64,000 nucleotides of DNA from Terebella lapidaria (taxonomy: Eukaryota; Annelida; Polychaeta; Terebellida; Terebellidae). Below, piece after piece: positions 28,801-38,720 of this stretch; position 1 is the first letter of the stretch, and each line of letters opens with the position of its first letter. The DNA lies in the NCBI GenBank assembly GCA_949152475.1, contig OX424567.1, positions 24,701,402 through 24,765,401 on the forward strand, in the 5' to 3' direction. The notes under the pieces are model-generated. The model saw only the letters and a program-made list of their open reading frames with translations, had not been told where the DNA came from and did no database searches. A program made the position numbers and the translations under genes.

Positions 28801-29189
28801 TTCACTAGAATATTATCGGTATTTCGCTAGCGAATCGCAGACGATAATCGTCGATTTACCAGCGTAAATACATTACTTTTACCAGCGTATACATGACAAA
28901 CTTCAGGAAATACATGACTTTCTGAAGTGAGGGAATCTCAACGCACTGTTATGGAATAAGTTGCGTAGGCCTATTTTATTTTATTTTACTGCTAATTGCA
29001 AGTCTATGAAAGCTTCGAGCAGATCCGAATTTTAGCGGCGTAAAAATTTTGATGAAACTAATAAAATTTCACGAGGCTGTGACGCCAAACTACCAATAAT
29101 TACATTTGACACTCACCAGCATCTCCGACATGTATCACGGATAGGGTGAACCATATATATATCCAGAAATTAGTGTGTTGAGAAGGCAT
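10830..29189 (-). CDS. Secreted multi-VWA/EGF extracellular matrix-type protein (matrilin/collagen-VI-like)
   Basis: Complete gene of 20 exons, all joins in phase, about 1,161 residues. Exons 5' to 3': 29117-29189, 28537-28768, 28052-28286, 24672-25038, 24317-24515, 23665-23810, 22967-23185, 22607-22720, 19017-19180, 18535-18667, 18152-18412, 17910-18023, 17331-17542, 13095-13188, 12803-12964, 12524-12622, 12170-12283, 11752-11942, 11280-11414, 10830-11051. Start ATG 29187-29189 opens a signal peptide ([14 protein letters not shown]...). Domains: VWA1 (about 33-250), Pro/Ser/Thr linker (250-302), VWA2 (305-488), EGF1 (491-528), VWA3, EGF2 (715-752), VWA4, EGF3 (942-979), VWA5 to the C-terminus. 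Each VWA keeps MIDAS: DxSGS (DGSGS, DTSGS, DASGS, DRSGS, DLSGS), the Thr after the GG-like turn (TNT, TNL, TDT, TNI, TNT) and TDG or TDA. Each EGF is one 114-nt phase 1-1 exon starting V/I-(D/N)-E-C, the calcium-binding form. Matrilins and collagen VI share this build; the exact orthologue is unknown. The start of exon 23665-23810 has a second usable AG at 23772, also in phase. Confidence 0.9.
13257..17262. mobile_element. 4-kb DNA transposon-like element with ~640-bp terminal inverted repeats
   Basis: Bases 13257-13895 recur in reverse complement at about 16615-17262 with high identity and a few indels. The outer ends read AGTCAGGAGGAA on both sides. The arms contain runs such as AAAATGGCCGACATCG and its complement. 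The 2.7-kb middle has only short, broken ORFs (for example 14956-15204 and 14054-14320, minus) that I do not recognise. They may be remnants of an element-encoded protein, or chance. It lies in the intron between exons 17331-17542 and 13095-13188 of the VWA/EGF gene. I could not settle a target-site duplication, so the superfamily is open. Confidence 0.75.
17570..17905. repeat. Minisatellite built on CCATGGTAACA
   Basis: Roughly a dozen irregularly spaced copies of AACCATGGTAACACA within 335 bp of the intron between the EGF2 exon and VWA4, starting right beside the EGF2 donor. The core CCATGG is palindromic. The ORFs seen here on both strands are translations of the repeat. Confidence 0.8.
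19629..20957. mobile_element. PIF/Harbinger-like MITE with G-rich TIRs
   Basis: Left end GGGGCCGGTCATTATTTATC and right end its reverse complement, each followed inward by C/G runs with repeated GTATGACCCCCCC-type motifs. The element is flanked by TTA on both sides, the 3-bp TWA target typical of PIF/Harbinger. About 1.33 kb, no transposase. It contains a near-perfect hairpin (see 20113-20163). Its right part was copied again by the later tandem duplication. Confidence 0.7.
20113..20163. repeat. 22-bp perfect inverted repeat with 7-nt loop
   Basis: Arms 20113-20134 and 20142-20163 are exact reverse complements around TAATTAT (the arm core is CTCCGAACGTGGG). It lies inside the Harbinger-like MITE, left of the part duplicated downstream, so it occurs once. 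Confidence 0.9.
20229..22651. repeat. Recent 1,211-bp tandem duplication, carries part of an EGF exon
   Basis: 20229-21440 and 21440-22651 are nearly identical (offset 1,211): I see only one substitution (T to C near 22273) and a one-base change in a C-run. The unit runs from inside the Harbinger-like MITE to the middle of the EGF1 exon. It therefore makes a second copy, at about 21396-21440, of that exon's 3' portion and donor site on the minus strand, without its acceptor. Both junctions share GGTA, consistent with microhomology-mediated or replication-slippage duplication. Confidence 0.92.
23975..24252. mobile_element. Small MITE-like repeat (GGGGCGGATCC end)
   Basis: The right end reads GGATCCGCCCCTGTG and the left end is a diverged GGCGGAGCTAGAGGG. 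The GGGCGGATCC terminus is shared with the MITE at 44885-45183. It lies between VWA2 exons. The left boundary and family are uncertain. Confidence 0.4.
25232..27961. repeat. Satellite-rich block with inverted ends in a VWA/EGF intron
   Basis: Starts TGTATCCCCC and ends GGGGGATACA, an inverted pair. Three tandem arrays lie inside: about 25440-26400, a ~121-bp unit about 7-8 times (marker AAGATGACGAAATTGGAGCC); about 26430-27290, a ~130-160-bp unit about 6 times (marker GGTCAATAATAGACTTAACT); and about 27530-27888, a ~179-bp unit twice (marker GTGTCTCAAACAGGCTG). Near 25288 a diverged match to the 3' end of the GGTTACC family can be seen. The only long ORF (27478-27930) is a translation of the last array. 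It looks like one composite non-autonomous element or nested satellites. Confidence 0.7.
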
Positions 29190-29795
29190 CCCTAATCGAA
29201 TGTATCGGCTTTGATCGGACAATGATCTGCTTTCGGGTGCTCTCAAAAGAATGTATCTAATGTTGGGATGGATTCAACTGTTCAGCTCACATGAAGGCGA
29301 AGAAATGTAGAATTTTATTTTAATGGCGATATTATTTATGCACCCACGCATGTACAAAGAAAGCGATTATTGTTCGGTTGGATATATTGTTATTGTTCTT
29401 CACCAGGTTCAACATAAAATACCTTGAAATTCCAGATGCTGTCTAGTCAAATATGCAAAATGAAAGCTTTATGAATACCTTTCCAACACTAGTTTGAGAA
29501 CATGTACTGAGCTTGAAACAAAGGCCATATTTAAACACCTTCAAAAGATGTTACGGTCATATGAGATATACGCACAAGTTCAGATCCGCCCATTCCTATT
29601 TCGTTCGGAGTTTACGACCGTTTCGAAAATTAATGCACATGAGTATTGTGCATGAGTATTGTAATTACTGAACGGAACAACAAGATTCTTTCAGCATTTA
29701 TACACGCAATAAAATTCAGGATAAGGAAAACATTTCGTCGAATGCACAATTTTATTAAGCTTGTCCGCAGTACATATCGAATTTTGAAGAAAAAA
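29190..29795. other. Upstream flank of the VWA/EGF gene
   Basis: About 600 bp with no exon. It should hold the promoter and 5' UTR of the minus-strand VWA/EGF gene. I see no clear TATA or initiator context and no repeat. Confidence 0.4.
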
Positions 29796-30965
29796 AAAAA
29801 TAGCCCAAAGGCCAAGATAGGTTACCGGACAATTTTGGTTTGGCAATGGCAGGTAACAGACCTTGAGATTCACCAATTAAGGTTATCAGTGTGAACATAT
29901 GACCTTGAGATTTACCAATCAAGGTCATCTGTGTGAGCTTCAATGTCACCATTAATACATGTACGTTTGCGGCTTTTGATTTTCTATTTGTTCATAATAC
30001 AAAGATAAATCTGGGTGTAAACGGCTAGGTCGCTCAGGCCAACTCACACATTCCGAGTCAGACATTTGGTACTCAAGGTCATCTGAGGTCAAGTTCAAGG
30101 TCATCATTAGTTGCGCCATATGTGTCTTCCTATATGTTTATTATGCGAATATAAGCTCTATCTGCAAGCATTTCATATATAGAGGTAAATCTGGGCTTTT
30201 TTTTTTTTTACCCCAAAATGGCTGTTTTGACCTTTCATGATCATCCAAGGTCAAATTCAAGGTCACCACTCAAGTCGCCATATATGACTTCTCATTTGAA
30301 AATGCCAATATCTAGGCACTATCTTCTATGAGTACAGAGGCATTCTATGAGTAGTTCTGGCAGCTCCCATTATGAACAAAAAAAGTGGCGAAACTTTTCT
30401 AGGTCCAAACTTTTTTCAAAAGGGCGAAATTTTTTTTTTGCCTAGAAATGACCCAAATTGGATAGTAACGGAATTTGGGCCGAAAAATTTTTTTTTTCTT
30501 CGACCTGTCAAAAAATCAAAATGGCCACGTCACAGAGGTACATAAGGGGAATCTTTTGAAACAAAAGTCTCAAATCTGATCAAACAGTTTTTGAGAAAAT
30601 GGCCGGCAAAGTCCAAAATTGACCTTTTTTCGACACAAACGGCCGCCATTTTAAAAAAAAAATAAATAAAAAAAAATCGAATTATTTTAAGGTTAAGGTT
30701 AACCATTTTTCATTTCGAAGGCGATTTTTTTTAGCGACTTGATTTGGGACAAAAAATTGTGCGAATCCTCCAAAAATCAAAATGGCTGCCACACGCAGAC
30801 CGGCTCTTGAAACACAAATCTCAAAACGGTCTGAATATATTTTCGAGAAAATGGCCATAAAAGTCAGAATTAGGCAGCCATTTTGAAAAGACCAAAAACT
30901 ACCTTCTAAAATTATTTCTAGTCATTTTTGCACTATTTCAGAAAGATTCACCTGTATAAAAAATC
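29796..30965 (-). mobile_element. GGTTACC-family Helentron-like element, 5'-truncated, minus orientation
   Basis: The left end is the family's 3' terminus in reverse complement (TAGCCCAAAGGCCAAGATAGG then TTACCGGACAA) after an A-run. The body follows the family consensus (AAATGGCCGGCAAAGTCC, TCATCCAAGGTCAAATTCAA). It stops near 30965, before the microsatellite and 5' hairpin present in complete copies. Confidence 0.75.
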
Positions 30966-31617
30966 AAACACAACGCCATGACAAAAACAATGGTAGATCC
31001 AAGTCAATAATTAAAACACACCATTTATTTATACTCTTGCAACAATCTATGAAATCATTTATATACATACATAATAAATAGAATGGATAATAACTGGCTA
31101 TATATGTACCTAATAAATAACTCTCTGAATAAACATACGATTCATCCCGGATTTGATTCTTACACATAAGTCAACACATGAACACACATTTCATCAGACT
31201 GAGTACAACTATTTCTGTAGAAATGGCAAAAACATGTGAAGAAAATTGTATGTCGTTCAATATTTATGTTTACAAGTACTCGACAATAAGACAATGTATA
31301 CAGTAGTAACATGACAGTGACAGTGACAGTCATCAATGTCAGTAAAATGTTGTTGTAAAACATAAATAAAGATGATAGATCTACACTGAAAACCCGTGTA
31401 CAAATTGCAACAAATCTATACAACAAAGATACTGTTAGCAAATGGCAAGTAAGAGAGAGAATGCAGAATTGCTATATGCTTCCATTCAACAAGGACCAGC
31501 CTTCACAGCATCAGTTTAATTGATATTATTCCCTCCTTTGCCACGTAGCAAAAACTGTCTCAAAATCCATGCCAACTGTTTATTCCCTCGATCATGTCTG
31601 TAACAGTTTATTCCTGT
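30966..31617. other. AOX 3' flank
   Basis: About 650 bp without an exon. On the minus strand AATAAA occurs at 31607-31612 and 31579-31584, within 40 bases of the AOX stop codon, so the oxidase mRNA probably has a very short 3' UTR. Confidence 0.55.
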
Positions 31618-34600
31618 TTATTCCCCGGGTTTGTAGGGGTTGAAATCGTCCGGTTTCATGGAAGCTAGCGTGTGGTTCACCACTCTATGGTGTGCCTCGT
31701 CTGCGCGTATAGCTAGGATCACATCTCGCATTGTAGCTGTGTCCTGTAGGGATGGAAATATACTATGCAATGAAATATAATTTGTATCTTCTGAGACTTA
31801 ATTGCATTTACCATCAGGCTATCGAAACTTTGAAATGAATGATTTAATAAATATTTTAGCAGCTTCAGTGAGCTTGAATTTATGTATGACGAATTATTTG
31901 TACAAATATTATATGAGATCGACTGCCATTGAAGTATTTGAGAATATTCAGAATAGACATTGGAATAACTCAATAGATAAGAATCTATTCATAAATAACC
32001 ATACACTGTGGATACTTGTACACATACCGAGAGATTCCAGTAGCGCTGGGAGATGAGTGGTGCAATCTGAGTCTTCCAGTGTTGTAAACCGCCATTCTCT
32101 ATATCCTGGGGGGGGGGGGGGGGGGAAGCAATAATTGTTGACAAGATATGTGGGTGATTTTATGTTAGTCCTTATTCAGTTCAAAGATGTAACTTTAAAA
32201 TATTGATTAAATCGATAAATGAATTTTACTAATGTTTAGATGGAAACCAAAATGAACACCATGCAGTCTGATATGTTAATATATATTTTTTATATACACG
32301 AGTAATGTCATTTGGTTACCTGTAGACACTTTGTGTATGTGACTACAGCTTCTTCCTCCAGATACCCAACAAATCTGTGACAATAGCGAGGACTTAGCAG
32401 GTAGGCGAAGCTAAAGAAGGTCACGAACACACCTGCAAATGTACATAATTATATTACGAACGATCCGCCAATGAAAATGCATTATTGTTCATTAGGATAA
32501 AGTCTGAGGGTATACAATGAAGTTTGACAAAACGTTTTGAAAAAAAAAGTTTAGCTGATGATAATCGCAACTGTGTGACTGGGGCTTTATTTGTTCAGGT
32601 TGTATACCTTGAGCTCCCATTACAGACATTCTGAACATGAGAGACGGCTGTTTAAGCTGCATAGCGGTCATCAGATGCATTCGTTCATTCTCTGCCTCTT
32701 CTGTGAAAAATGATAAAGGCGTAAACGTTATAGCTCATACTTTGGCGCAACTAACATGTCGTAATGTAGTATGAAGAAATATGTTCAAAACTCATCATAA
32801 TGCAGTCTGGTGAATATGGACGACACCTGATAATTCGTCATAATGTGCTCTGAACGACATTAGCAAAGACTTGTCATAATGTAGTCTGAATAACGCCTAA
32901 ATTAGGATAGCTCTTGTCATGAAGCAGTTTCAAGAATATTTGTCACTATGCATCTATGAGTACCTATCATGCATGGAACATATATTGACTATTGTAAAAT
33001 TTACTTTTGACGGGTCGGCACACGTGTTCATATCACAGCACTGCTCAGCAGTCCCTACCTAACAGAGTGTGTATCCAGCCATGATCCCTCCTTAGTCGCC
33101 TGAGGGAGTCCAAGTGTCGGACCATAGCCGCCACCATCCCTGGCACCCCGGCAACCGTCTCCAGGAAACAAATCCGACTGTGGGCGAAAAACGGTACAAA
33201 TTTATGAATAACCATGTGTACTGTTTTTGTATATTGCTATTTCCATGCTTTTTTCTCGTTATATAGTTTTTCACAAAAATCATAATACTCACTTTAGCCA
33301 GACCCCCTCATCCCGCAACTTTCTGTTGTAACCGGAGATGACATCGAAACCAAACCTCAAAGCTTTTACTGTCAAAAGCGCCATCTACAACAACATATAC
33401 AACGATTAATTTGCATACATACTTTTATATATGTAATGAATAACAAGATCTGTAGCTACTTTAGCTCTCTAATTAGTTGATAAATTAAAGCCTTCCATAT
33501 TTATTTCGACATGACACTGACCCGGTCTACGATGCCTTGTGGAGGTTTGTGGGTGACTTCGATATCATGTACTTCATCTTCAGACCTAAAACACAACAAT
33601 CAAAATGACCGATTATAAATGTTTTGACATTCATGTAATTAAATTTGACAACCGGTTCACATCAACACCAGTACATTTTTAACATAAATTTGTGAACCAT
33701 CTTTTCTATAATGCTGTATAATACCGTTGCTATATTGATAGAGTACTATAACTGACCAGATAGGGTGTGGCAGGGTGTTATAAATGACCAGATAGGGTGT
33801 GGCAGGGTGTTATAAATGACCAGATAGGGTGTGGCAGGGTGTTATAAATGACCAGATAGGGTGTGGCAGGGTGCTATAAATGACCAGATAGGGTGTGGCA
33901 GGGTGTTATAACTGACCAGATAGGGTGTGGCAGGGTGCTATAACTGACCAGATAGGGTGTGGCAGGGTGTAGGACCCGTCCTTCTGCAGCACACTCTCCT
34001 GTCTTAGGGCTCCCCTGTGTGTTGTCGGCAGCTTCTGGTCCGAAGGCTTCCTAAGTTGAGACATATAAGTTGTGGTATAGATCGGTATAATATATGCATG
34101 TTTTCTACCAAAAAAATTCTTTTAAACCCTTTCTTTTCATGTATTCATTAATATATTACGGTACCTAAAATGTTTCAAGTCCTCTGGGTTGGAAACAGTC
34201 TTGAAGTCCCCAGATTTGAATTGTTCAATGTGTTCGCTTATTTTCACGTCAACATCCTGTGAATGTTTCTGACTAGTTTCCGAGACGGAGCTGACTTTAG
34301 GCGCCAATTTGTAGTCAGCCTGGTGCGAGTCCGACCCGGTGGTGATTTTCCGAATTTGTGTTTGGAGGGTCGGGGTCTGTAAAAAATTAAATAGAAATAA
34401 TTATTTTTCACGATTGGAATGCTGAGTCACAACATGGCAACAGCATTTTAGATTGATCACTGTGTACAAAACTGCGGGGCAGCTGATATAATGTCCCCAA
34501 ACAAAGTTGTTGATATATTATGTAATTGTTGGTATATGGATGCAGTGACATATTCGTGATATCCATACAATTATTATATCTTCAGATATTTTTTTTACGG

Positions 34601-34786
34601 AATGGGACTAATCCTAATGGCATTTAAAAATGCTAATATTATTATTACCTTTGAATTGGAATCAATCAGCACGTGGAACGCCTGCGTTATTGCCCCAGTG
34701 TGATGCACGTGCGCGGAGTTGCAGAACGTCAGTTTACCGGGCAATAATAGCGTCCGGGAAGAGAACAGCGCACTCCTCGTTGCCAT
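31618..34786 (-). CDS. AOX: Alternative oxidase, mitochondrial (animal type)
   Basis: Cyanide-resistant ubiquinol oxidase: it oxidises ubiquinol and reduces O2 to water on the matrix side of the inner mitochondrial membrane, bypassing complexes III and IV. Ten exons join in phase (378 residues): 34649-34786, 34165-34376, 33949-34050, 33522-33585, 33293-33384, 33059-33177, 32608-32700, 32320-32432, 32028-32105, 31618-31743; TAA 31618-31620. The N-terminus ([18 protein letters not shown]) looks like a mitochondrial presequence. All diiron motifs are present: [16 protein letters not shown] (E-x2-H), LEEEA and RADEAHH (E-x2-H). LPHPIW and the C-terminal NPYKPGE fit animal AOX, which typically ends NP(Y/F)xPG. 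No residue is missing. Its oddities are a minisatellite over the exon 3 donor and a poly-C pyrimidine tract before exon 9. Two NRF-1-like sites lie upstream. Identification is very secure. Confidence 0.97.
33748..33971 (-). repeat. 32-bp minisatellite repeating the AOX exon 3 splice donor
   Basis: Seven copies of a 32-bp unit. On the minus strand each reads CACCCTGCCACACCCTATCTG then GGTCANT. The copy nearest the coding exon holds the real exon/intron border at 33949 (CTG then GTCAGT). The others repeat the last exon bases and the donor downstream in the intron. Copies at about 33748, 33908 and 33940 keep GTCAGT; the rest read GTCATT. Confidence 0.93.
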
Positions 34787-36389
34787 GACAGCGGGCCGTT
34801 AATGATATATCGATCCGGCTTGATGTCCGAAACAAATGCTGGCGATGTGAAGGGAAAATATATAATTAGACCCAAATGGTAATGTACAGGCATAGGCCTA
34901 ATATGCAAAGATCCATGTTCAAAATTGATTGATTCAGAATGCCACTAGGCCCAAGTTAAAGCCACGATAGCTTATGCCCAATCTGGTAGATTTGTTTCGT
35001 CACTGATACACTGGCCCAGTATTGGTATTGACCCAGGTCATAGAACACTCCAATATACTTATATATATATTCCTGCCCAGACAGAGCCATCTGATAATGT
35101 TCTTGATTGGTTTTCTACATTTGGAAAATTACAAACGAGGGAATCAAAAGCGATCTATTCGTTCACATTGAACCGCTGAACCACGAATGTAGCCTTGAAC
35201 ATGAAGCCATGAACTAACCTTTTTATGTTGTAGGCCTGTTCGTATATGATATAAGTAGTCTATACACTTCTATATCCGAAACGGTTTTCCTTCAAAAGTC
35301 AAACACTATGCTATCAGTTGCTGCTGCTTTTAGCTCATGAACCAGGTCTATCGCGACACTCAGGCTTTTATAGCATCCCTGACTCCGAATAAACAAGCAC
35401 TGAAGGTTATTCCAGGATAAGGCATTCACGATTTCGTCTGCTAACATACGCGTTTTCGTGCGGTTATAACCGGTCTGCGCAGGCGCATCGCTGTTTCTGA
35501 TGCTAAAACGGTCGATATTGCGTCAGAGGAGAGCCGTGGAAAATCCCTGACACCCCGAGAAGTGAGTGACCGCCCTTGGCAGTCGCCTGATCAATACTGA
35601 GGCGCATGCGCACTGGCAGAATGTTTACACATAATTTACACTAGCAGACGATAATTTGTGTTATTCCGGCAAAAAAACGAAAGCGGAAACTGAATTACGT
35701 GATCCCACCTTTACACCCTGAATGTATACAGTTTTAATGAAGGGATGGGGGGGGGGGGGGGGGTGATTGCAGGAGGTACATGGTGAAATATTATGGGATT
35801 TCGAAGAATTCAAAATTATTATATATATACTGCCTGAAAATTTAACATATATCTAAACATAGGCCTATTAGCTATAACTTTATTGTATCATCATCCATAT
35901 TTAGTTCTACGTATAATAGAGCTCTATATAGCTCTATATTTACAAGTAGGTGGTAGGCCCTGGTTACAGTACATTACGCTTAACCTGCAATACAATATTA
36001 TGTGAATACAAATGTAGGGCCTATTTTCCATTGTTCTGAAATGGGAATATGCCTATCATTTATATGGTCTAGATCTAGGCTATTGAGACTATATAGATGT
36101 ATGCCCATTAGCATACAAGCCATACGCGGGTATATGCCATCGTTGTCGCCCCACCTCTACCAGCTGGCCTAAATTATTCCGAAATCTGTAGGTCAATTCA
36201 GTCAAATTTTCAATCGGAACGTGATACCCATGTTCATAAATTGCAGGTTTGGTGTAAACATATTCATTCAGATTACCTAATAGCCTTAAGGCTAATGCAC
36301 AGGTTTTCAAAAAAAAAAAAAAAAGAGAGGAAGGAAGAGAAAAAAAGAGACAAAAAGAGTACGAAACATTCATGCGTACACCTATGCAC
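34787..36389. other. AOX upstream region and intergenic DNA
   Basis: No coding exon is seen. About 35440-35640 is CpG-richer than its surroundings and holds NRF-1-like motifs, so it is the likely AOX promoter zone. A G17 run lies near 35748-35763. The rest is AT-rich and featureless. Confidence 0.5.
35476..35612. promoter_or_regulatory. Pair of NRF-1-like palindromic sites upstream of AOX
   Basis: TGCGCAGGCGCA (35476-35487) and GGCGCATGCGCA (35601-35612) match the NRF-1 consensus YGCGCAYGCGCR exactly or with one change. They sit 690-830 bp upstream of the AOX start codon. NRF-1 is known in animals to drive nuclear genes for mitochondrial proteins; the link to AOX here is inference. Confidence 0.5.
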
Positions 36390-36394
36390 ACATG

Positions 36395-36830
36395 ACTGGC
36401 AATCAAATGCATAGGGAATATCAGTCATGTCAGGCATATCGGAGAAATTGCATTGATGTTTCGATTAAATGGTGGACAGCATACATTATTTCTTTATTTG
36501 TTTCAAGCGTGAAATCGGTCCAATATTTCATGGAGTGTGCCAAAGAGTATATGTCGTTGATTTTCAAATCGCTTACAGTCGAAAAAAAGTGTTCGGTTGT
36601 TTCCGCGGATTCACCACACACGCACATTGGGCTATCGATGCAATGTTTCTGAAACAGATAATAATTCAAATCACAAACCTCCATTCTCATTTGAGAGGTA
36701 TTAACTTGATAAAATCTGTTACCATAACTATAAATTGGATTTCTAGTCATATTTGTCACTTTTCAATCACAAAGTTCAATCTTGGAAACTCTTAATTTTT
36801 CGATATTTTTGAGAGTGTTGTTAGATTTAT
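36395..36830 (-). mobile_element. Non-LTR retrotransposon (LINE) 3' fragment
   Basis: The minus-strand ORF 36430-36759 reads like the C-terminal tail of a LINE reverse transcriptase: a short arginine/asparagine-rich stretch, then LNYYLFQKHCIDSPMCVCGE and AETTEHFF, the usual CxCG...ETxxH tail after the RT domain. The RT core itself is absent. Clade not assigned. Confidence 0.5.
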
Positions 36831-38059
36831 TTCACAAATCAATACACGAAGGTAAAGTCGATAAATTGCAGGTTTATATTTACCAGACCTTGATATTTTG
36901 CGTCCCGGGTCAAAGCATTATCTTTATTGGCCTTTTACTAGGTAGGCTACGCCCATACACACGGCTTATGCAATAGGCTGCATCGTACACAAATAGCCTA
37001 GACCTACCAATATAATCACAGTGCCGAAACCGACTATGGTAACGCGCATTACCATAGTCAAAAATGGCGACAGGCACTTGTGGTTCGAATTTGCTTGTGA
37101 ATTTATATGAATATAACGTGTATAAATCGAGAGGATCTTCGAAATATAGCGAAATCGATGCATGTAGGTTAATCCCGAATATGTGCAATGAGTCACTTGG
37201 TGATATATTAGTTGAAACGGAGGGTGGACAATTGTGTCCTGACTAGGGTAACGTGAATGTCAGACTATGGTAATGTGATTTGTAGGAAATTTAATGACTA
37301 TGGTAATGCAATGGGGCTTTCGTACACAAACACAATTCTTTGTCAACATAACAATGGTTTGAGGGTGGAATATATGTGTTGAAAACTCTCGAATCATCTG
37401 TTATTTTATCACAAATCCATGTAAAAACATATGCGATTTTATTACTGTACACAAGTCTCCAACTCCATCAATGGTATTATTTCAGACCTATGCTACACAT
37501 GATGAGAAACACCAAGTTGTCGTTTAAACGCAGGGTCTGGCATAAAGCCACATTTGAATTTATACAAATCTGTGCATTTCCCCATCAAATTGTCAAAAAT
37601 ACTGAGAAATTCCGAAAACGGGAGACAATGCAGGTTAGATTTAAGCTTGCCCCCAGACTATGCGAGTCAGTTGCAGCGACTCGGTTGCACGCCAATCGCA
37701 TGCGATCTGGTCGCGGCGACCGTCACTGGTCACACTGTGCGTTCGAGTCGCATGTAAATTAACGATATTTGAGTGCAATTTGTAGAGAATCTGTAGGCAG
37801 ACGGGTGTTTTTAGTCGTGTGAACATTGATCACCATTAATGTAGGCTATGTCGGTGCTTTTTCACGACAACAATCATGCCTAAAATACGAGAGAGAAGGC
37901 AAAATAGAGTTACAACAAGGGCCACTGGCCTCAAAGGAAGAGCTTCGAAAATGTTTGCACAGAACTATTTAAAAACCCTTGAATATTGTATTTGATTTGG
38001 TACATATATGTTGTGGCCATATTGTAACTACTGGGCAGAATCTATACCTTGTTGGGCCA

Positions 38060-38720
38060 ATAAATTTGTCATGTAACTATTTTCTTGTCATGTAACTATT
38101 TTTATTGTGGTCAATAATAGACTTAACTAGTAAAACTAATGATAACCTATTCGGTTAGTCATGACTGGATAGAACTTTTTAGGGCCCGAGTGAGTCGGAA
38201 ATTTCCGAACCGGGTACCTGTGTCGTCTGACCCGACCCGTCCAAATATATAGCAAAATTTGAATGATACTCACTGAAGCAATTTGTAACACGTAAACGCC
38301 AGACATTGATCTTTGACACATATTATTTGTTTCGTCAGTAATTACCAGTATTTTCAAGTTTGAGAAAGATCACAATGTCATGACCTCATAAAACTATCGT
38401 TTTTTTTCCTGATGATTTCCTTGTCATTCTTGTGATTTTACTAGTGTTTATCACAAATATTCAAAACTATATCTTTATTTGTTCTCAAATACGAGTAACA
38501 AAATTCCGATCCAGGTAATTGTATGACCCGCCCCGAATTTGGGTACCTGTCGACTCGTCTGGGCCCCAGAACCTTTACATTGTTGAACCCAATAATAAAT
38601 GTTTCTTGTAATAATTATTTTTATTGTGGCCAATAAGACTTAATCAATAAAACTAATGTTACTTATTCCGTTACAGCCATGAAATCTCTACAAGTCAGAA
38701 GCTTTACCTTATTGAACACG
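38060..38720. repeat. Isolated copies of the GGTCAATAATAGACTTAACT satellite unit
   Basis: About 38060-38175 and 38568-38720 match the ~130-160-bp unit of the array at 26430-27290 in the VWA/EGF intron, more than 10 kb away and outside that gene. The two pieces were one stretch before the small element at 38180-38567 split it. Confidence 0.75.
38180..38567. mobile_element. ~390-bp MITE with GGGCCC termini
   Basis: Inverted ends GGGCCCGAGTGAGTCGG and CGACTCGTCTGGGCCCC, with GGTACCTG or CAGGTACCC just inside. The flanks AGAACTTT and AGAACCTTT look like an 8-9-bp target duplication, as in hAT or Mutator-like elements. It interrupts a satellite unit. Confidence 0.6.
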
